From the NCBI GenBank assembly GCA_028565635.1, contig JAOXYB010048136.1, forward strand, positions 1 to 12,053: a stretch of DNA of 12,053 bases, read 5' to 3'. Shown here piece by piece: positions 10,901-12,053 of this stretch. Positions within the stretch are counted from its first letter, which is position 1. Each line of letters opens with the position of its first letter. The position numbers and the translations under genes are program-made. The notes under the pieces are model-generated. The model saw only the letters and a list, made by a program, of their open reading frames with translations. It made no database searches and was not told the DNA's origin. The DNA is from Phoronis ovalis (Eukaryota; Phoronida; Phoronidae).

Positions 10901-11426
10901 AACTTATATTTCTTTCTCTCGAATCTCTCGAATATATAAGTATAGCCAACTTTGTATTTGAATCGCTCGAATATCTATTATCTAATAAGTAGCTATAACT
11001 TTATTTGAATCTCTCGAATCTCTCGAATATTTATAAATAACCAACTTTATGTATTTTATTTTAAACATCCCTTTCCGATATAACGTTATCCTCCGTTGTG
11101 TCCCTTGGGTTGACCAACTGTTATTCGTGCATATATAGCACGGACATGTACAGCTCAGAAAGTAGTAACGAATACGTAGTCTGCATATTAATGTTGAACT
11201 TTAATTTCATTTCAATTAATTGTTTTCACATGCTTATTAAAGAAATTTAAAATGATCTAACATCTGTATATAAACTTATTTTCTGGAATGGAAAAAATCC
11301 TGTCGAACAAAAGTACTATTCGTAAATGCTACAGCTACAAATAAAATACTTACCAGCAGCGAACCGACTTGAATAATCCAGGGATACCAGGATAATGTAC
11401 AGTAGCAAAGCATGTTGTCCTCCCAT
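1891..11426 (-). CDS. Mannose-receptor-like membrane lectin gene: signal peptide, FN2, C-type lectin domain, S/T stalk, TM helix (two frame breaks)
   Basis: This is a six-exon minus-strand gene model: 11426-11354, 6481-6258, 3852-3615, 3485-3312, 2852-2454 and 1966-1891. All five joining introns are GT-AG and phase 1, and the domains follow one another in the order expected for a type I surface receptor. The fibronectin type II (FN2) plus C-type lectin domain (CTLD) arrangement is known from the mannose receptor family, but this gene has one CTLD instead of eight or ten, giving a product of about 330 residues up to the membrane helix. The inferred role is glycan recognition at the cell surface, possibly in innate immunity. 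Exons 2 and 3 each carry a frame break, so as written the reading frame does not survive past the FN2 domain. It may be a pseudogene, a null allele or a sequence error. The end of the coding region after the helix is unresolved. The domain calls are firm, the single-transcript model is strong, and the function is inferred. Confidence 0.85.
1967..2453 (-). other. Intron 5 (between stalk and transmembrane exons)
   Basis: This is a phase-1 GT-AG intron of 487 bases, GTAAAA at the 5' end and TTGTTCAACAG at the 3' end on the minus strand. It is AT-rich unique-looking sequence with no convincing ORF, repeat or RNA structure. Confidence 0.75.
2454..2852 (-). CDS. Exon 5: Ser/Thr/Asn-rich extracellular stalk
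   Basis: The acceptor (TTCTTTTCCAG) ends at 2853 and the donor (GTAAAAAAATG) begins at 2453. The exon is 399 bases, exactly 133 codons, phase 1 at both ends and open throughout. The encoded segment has low complexity: many Ser, Thr, Asn, Asp, His and Gln residues, with pieces such as TTHQVTSSQETP and SSLTTTLHHEPFTTNS, and no cysteine. This is the composition of a mucin-like, O-glycosylated stalk holding a lectin head away from the membrane, and it lies between the CTLD and the transmembrane exon. I see no N-X-S/T sequon, so glycosylation would be mainly O-linked. An intact 133-codon frame in a fast-evolving region argues against old pseudogene decay. Confidence 0.82.
2853..3311 (-). other. 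Intron 4 (between lectin and stalk exons)
   Basis: This is a phase-1 intron of 459 bases with GTAGGA donor and TTCTTTTCCAG acceptor on the minus strand. The plus-strand open frame across 3051-3326 lies within it and overlaps the lectin exon antisense. Its translation has no domain character. A TTATTATTATTATCAT run lies near 3175-3192. Nothing else is seen. Confidence 0.75.
3312..3485 (-). CDS. Exon 4: second half of C-type lectin domain (Ca2+/sugar-binding part)
   Basis: The acceptor (TCCGCACGCAG) ends at 3486; the donor (GTAGGAGG) begins at 3311. The 174-base exon is phase 1 on both sides and fully open. It encodes GNQPNPGQ, then HHCLTL, ILWNDKNC and HVGFICEY, which are the long-loop QPN motif, the fourth CTLD cysteine, the WND motif, the fifth cysteine and the terminal FICE strand with the sixth. 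QPN followed by WND supplies plausible side chains for Ca2+ site 2, the carbohydrate-binding site. Canonical motifs are EPN for mannose-type and QPD for galactose-type ligands, so QPN is a mixed form and sugar preference cannot be read off. An N-S-S glycosylation sequon precedes the loop. The intron splitting the domain lies right after the WWING motif. Confidence 0.9.
3615..3852 (-). CDS. Exon 3: first half of C-type lectin domain, with a frame break
   Basis: The acceptor (GTTCTTTCAG) ends at 3853 and a consensus donor (GTAAGTGTG) starts at 3614. Phase-1 entry gives ECPVAGG, then KKCYTWYNDNG, the N-terminal strands and first cysteines of a long-form CTLD. That frame hits a TAA near 3775. A shifted frame then gives NQCKMFGGNLAVA, the canonical C..(F)GG.LA helix-2 segment, and later LTWIGG and VQWWING, the WIGG and W.WING core motifs. 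The break lies at about 3778-3790. It equals one extra base; alternatively an 8-base loss would restore the usual W..A...C spacing. The exon is 238 bases; 237 or 246 would both exit in phase 1 as exon 4 needs. One N-glycosylation sequon (N-L-T) is visible. Confidence 0.87.
4150..4173. repeat. Perfect 10-bp inverted repeat (hairpin)
   Basis: The arms AAATTACAGC and GCTGTAATTT flank a four-base loop CGAT. Both strands could form a short stable stem-loop. It sits inside intron 2, so a terminator role is not expected. It may be the remnant of a small palindromic mobile element or chance. Confidence 0.8.
4491..4654. repeat. Diverged tandem duplication, unit about 80 bp
   Basis: Copy 1 (4491-4569) and copy 2 (4570-4654) both start CAAATTCTCA(A/G)GAAAGCTAGAA, continue through TCATTTTCAAGT and end GTGATGCTGA or GATGATGA. 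Copy 2 has a small internal repeat of CATTTT. The copies differ at many bases, so the duplication is old. It lies in intron 2. Confidence 0.8.
6258..6481 (-). CDS. Exon 2: fibronectin type II domain, with a 2-base frameshift
   Basis: The acceptor (TTTTGTTTCAG) ends at 6482 and the donor (GTATAATG) begins at 6257. Entering in phase 1, the exon reads into KCHFPFEYAGKEY, the signature start of an FN2 domain. After about position 6384 this frame becomes meaningless, while a shifted frame gives SCANYG, then LWCAYD, then WNSNESWGEC. These are the second, third and fourth FN2 cysteines with the expected Trp residues. All four cysteines of the fold are therefore present, in two frames. The change fits two extra bases in the TATATA run at 6378-6383. 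The exon is 224 bases; without two bases it would be 222 and exit in phase 1, exactly what exon 3 needs. One N-glycosylation sequon (N-E-S) lies in the second half. FN2 domains bind collagen or gelatin in mannose-receptor relatives; the ligand here is unknown. Confidence 0.88.
6669..6728. repeat. Perfect tandem duplication of a 30-bp unit
   Basis: The unit beginning GTACAATTTTACATATACTA occurs twice back to back, at 6669-6698 and 6699-6728, with no mismatch. Exact identity points to a recent slippage or duplication event, or to an assembly artefact. It is inside intron 1 and about 190 bases upstream of the FN2 exon in transcript direction. Confidence 0.95.
7259..7610. repeat. Degenerate three-copy tandem array, unit about 120-150 bp
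   Basis: Three segments starting near 7259, 7381 and 7529 share ATAA(A)GCA(G/A)CCTC-like starts, then (GTAA)ATATCCAAA, then ATAGCATATTCAGAA or its variant ATAACATATTCCAAA. The first two also share ACCATAGTTTGA(T/C)ACCAGG at 7318-7336 and 7441-7459; the third has TTTTACCAGTG there. Spacing is about 122 then 148 bases. The copies are diverged and noncoding. Confidence 0.75.
8484..8571. repeat. Short imperfect repeats around CCCATGGTAA
   Basis: Three phrases, ACACCCCATGGTAA, ACAACCCATGCTAA and ATACCCCATGGTAA, occur about 34 bases apart with A/T-rich spacers containing TTTTTTGCAAAA or GTGAAAAAG. This looks like a small decayed tandem array in intron 1. Confidence 0.5.
9055..9290. repeat. Diverged tandem duplication, offset about 142 bp
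   Basis: Copy 1 from 9055 and copy 2 from 9197 share G(C/T)CGCAGGAA(A/T)CA, then TTTTAA(A)TTATAGA, then TAATT(A/G)(G/A)TC, then (A/C)ATATGTATT-like and CTACTAAACATT or CTCCAATAAGCATT. Both are AT-rich and noncoding. Confidence 0.65.
9355..9762. repeat. Diverged duplication, offset about 258 bp
   Basis: Copy 1 (about 9355-9505) and copy 2 (about 9612-9762) share AGTAACGA or TAATAACGAGT, then GCTCTATGC, CA(A/G)AAT(C/G)ACTAATT and later GTTCATTT(A)AAC followed by TTTTG(C/A)TTG. Together with the 9055-9290 pair this suggests successive duplications along intron 1. The 16-bp palindrome AATTCAATATTGAATT lies just after, at 9765-9780. Confidence 0.6.
10066..10169. repeat. Left-arm subterminal tandem repeats, unit about 40 bp
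   Basis: Three units carry AGATATTCGAGAGATTCAA, AGATATTCGTGAGATTCAA and TGATATTCGAGGTATTCAA, starting near 10068, 10109 and 10150. Each is preceded by CTTATTA, CTTATCA or CTTATTT. Similar units lie inverted in the right arm near 10918-11030, where the core CTCTCGAAT is itself sometimes doubled. Confidence 0.85.
10794..10812. repeat. CAAA microsatellite
   Basis: This is a run of about four and a half AAAC units next to the right arm of the inverted-repeat element. It is a simple repeat with no coding role. Confidence 0.85.
11354..11426 (-). CDS. Exon 1: start codon and signal peptide
   Basis: The ATG is at 11426-11424, and 24 codons plus one base precede the donor (GTAAGTATTT on the minus strand, from 11353). 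The peptide begins MGGQHALLLYIILVSLDYSS, a short start followed by a run of leucine, isoleucine and valine and then small residues (RFAA), which is a typical secretory signal peptide. Cleavage would fall near the exon end. The exon ends in phase 1, matching the phase-1 entry of the FN2 exon nearly 4.9 kb downstream. The exon is too short to stand out as an ORF; I accept it because start, hydrophobic core, donor and phase all agree. Expected location of the product is the secretory pathway. Confidence 0.8.
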
Positions 11427-12053
11427 TTGTAATGTTATTTGAAGTACATGTATGTACTACTCCCTTGAAAATTACAATTCCCTGTTATTATAGTGCGCGT
11501 GATACGTGAACAGCTTAAACTTTCCTGTCGACCTCGCTCTCAACAAGAAGATACACTGCTATTAAATGACCCAGATGATTTCTGTTGATCAAAAATCTTA
11601 GTTAGATGCATTATGAAATGTATATTTATGTATTGAATAAATATGCTATTATAGAAAGAAAACATACAATCATAAAACGTAACATGTGATGTAGGTTATA
11701 AAAGCTGTTTGAACAATAATAAACCAGTTCACAAATAGTTTCACGTCAGTTAAATAAAGGATTAAACAGATACTGCATAAATCATTTACGGGTAATAGGT
11801 CTAGCATACAAAGAATTATGGTTTATTTATTTTTTACTTTCTTTTTATTTAATCTTCTACTCTCAGGCAAATATCCTTTTCAGCGAGTGTGTATGCAAAG
11901 TTGGTATAACGTCACCAAACACAAACATATTTCCCACCTTAATAGACTTCTGGAAAAATGAAACGCAGGGGTAAGGTATCGAGAATCAAACTTTTGAAAA
12001 TAAGTTTGAAATAAATTGTTGGAAACATAAAAATATGGCATAGCTAATATCTG
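11427..12053 (-). promoter_or_regulatory. 5' flank and putative promoter of the lectin gene
   Basis: This is the sequence upstream of the lectin gene start. On the minus strand a TATA-like CTATAATAA lies at 11493-11485, about 60 bases before the ATG, in a GC-rich setting (CACGCGCACTATAA). A TGACGTGA half-palindrome, like a CREB/ATF site, lies at 11748-11741. Both motifs are short and could be chance. No other gene is seen in these 627 bases. Whether a 5' UTR intron exists cannot be told. Confidence 0.3.

Larger units (their letters stand above)
10055..11045. mobile_element. Inverted-repeat (foldback or MITE-like) element, about 1 kb
   Basis: The left arm (about 10055-10250) and the reverse complement of the right arm (about 11045-10815) align over some 200 bases. 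Outermost are several copies of ATATTCGAGAGATTCAA with spacers such as CTACTTAT(T/C)AGAT and AAAGTTG. Then both arms run through TATTTTTGGATT(G/T)ATTTT, ATTTCTT, a G-rich stretch and AAAATTTATAAT-like sequence. The middle (about 10250-10815) has no ORF that looks like a transposase, so the element would be non-autonomous. Subterminal tandem repeats inside long inverted arms are a feature of foldback elements. Exact ends and a target-site duplication were not identified. Two copies of a shorter repeat in opposite orientation is an alternative. Confidence 0.75.
6482..11353 (-). other. Intron 1 (between signal peptide and FN2 exons)
   Basis: This is a phase-1 intron of about 4.9 kb, GTAAGTATTT donor and TTTTGTTTCAG acceptor on the minus strand. 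It carries most of the repeats in the window: a perfect 30-bp duplication at 6669, a degenerate three-copy array at about 7259-7610, diverged duplications at about 9055-9290 and 9355-9762, and the inverted-repeat element at about 10055-11045. Open frames of 60 to 90 codons (7752-7961, 8407-8604, 8636-8908) show no domain, and no extra FN2 or lectin exon was recognised. First introns often carry regulatory sequence, but none can be named here. Confidence 0.7.

Noticed and set aside
10066-11030. Regularly spaced repeats considered as a CRISPR array
   Set aside because: Units are few, imperfect, in both orientations, with related spacers, and the genome is eukaryotic.

Overview
The window reads as metazoan genomic DNA. 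It is AT-rich, has no operon-like ORF packing, has good GT-AG splice sites, long repeat-filled introns and ATATAC/AT microsatellites. The protein architecture (signal peptide, fibronectin type II domain, C-type lectin domain, Ser/Thr-rich stalk, one transmembrane helix) is that of the mannose-receptor-like lectins expanded in invertebrates. A mollusc or other lophotrochozoan is my guess, but the sequence alone does not prove the phylum.

One gene, on the minus strand, explains almost all coding sequence. Its exons in transcription order are: signal peptide (11426-11354), fibronectin type II (6481-6258), first half of the C-type lectin domain (3852-3615), second half of that domain (3485-3312), Ser/Thr/Asn-rich stalk (2852-2454) and transmembrane helix (1966-1891). 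The five introns between them are all phase 1, which supports a single transcript. The product would be a type I surface receptor that binds glycans outside the cell. Its cytoplasmic end is unresolved: a consensus donor follows the helix, but reading through it gives a stop codon at once. A further minus-strand exon (699-508) encodes a charged coiled coil in phase 0. It could be a later cytoplasmic exon of this gene if a linking exon was missed, or part of another gene.

The main oddity is that two of the six exons are out of frame in their middles. The fibronectin type II exon carries two extra bases in a TATATA run. The first lectin exon carries a break equivalent to one extra base or a small deletion. 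Both exons have unequivocal domain sequence on each side of the break and normal splice sites. This is a young pseudogene, a segregating null allele or an uncorrected assembly.

The rest is intronic or flanking. The left end (1-330) is a compound microsatellite. Intron 1 (about 4.9 kb) contains a roughly 1 kb inverted-repeat element (about 10055-11045), probably a foldback or MITE-like transposon, a perfect 30-bp tandem duplication, and several diverged duplications. Intron 2 (about 2.4 kb) holds a diverged tandem duplication and a 10-bp-stem hairpin. The 5' flank (11427-12053) shows only weak promoter-like motifs. I found no bacterial genes, CRISPR arrays, tRNA or rRNA genes.
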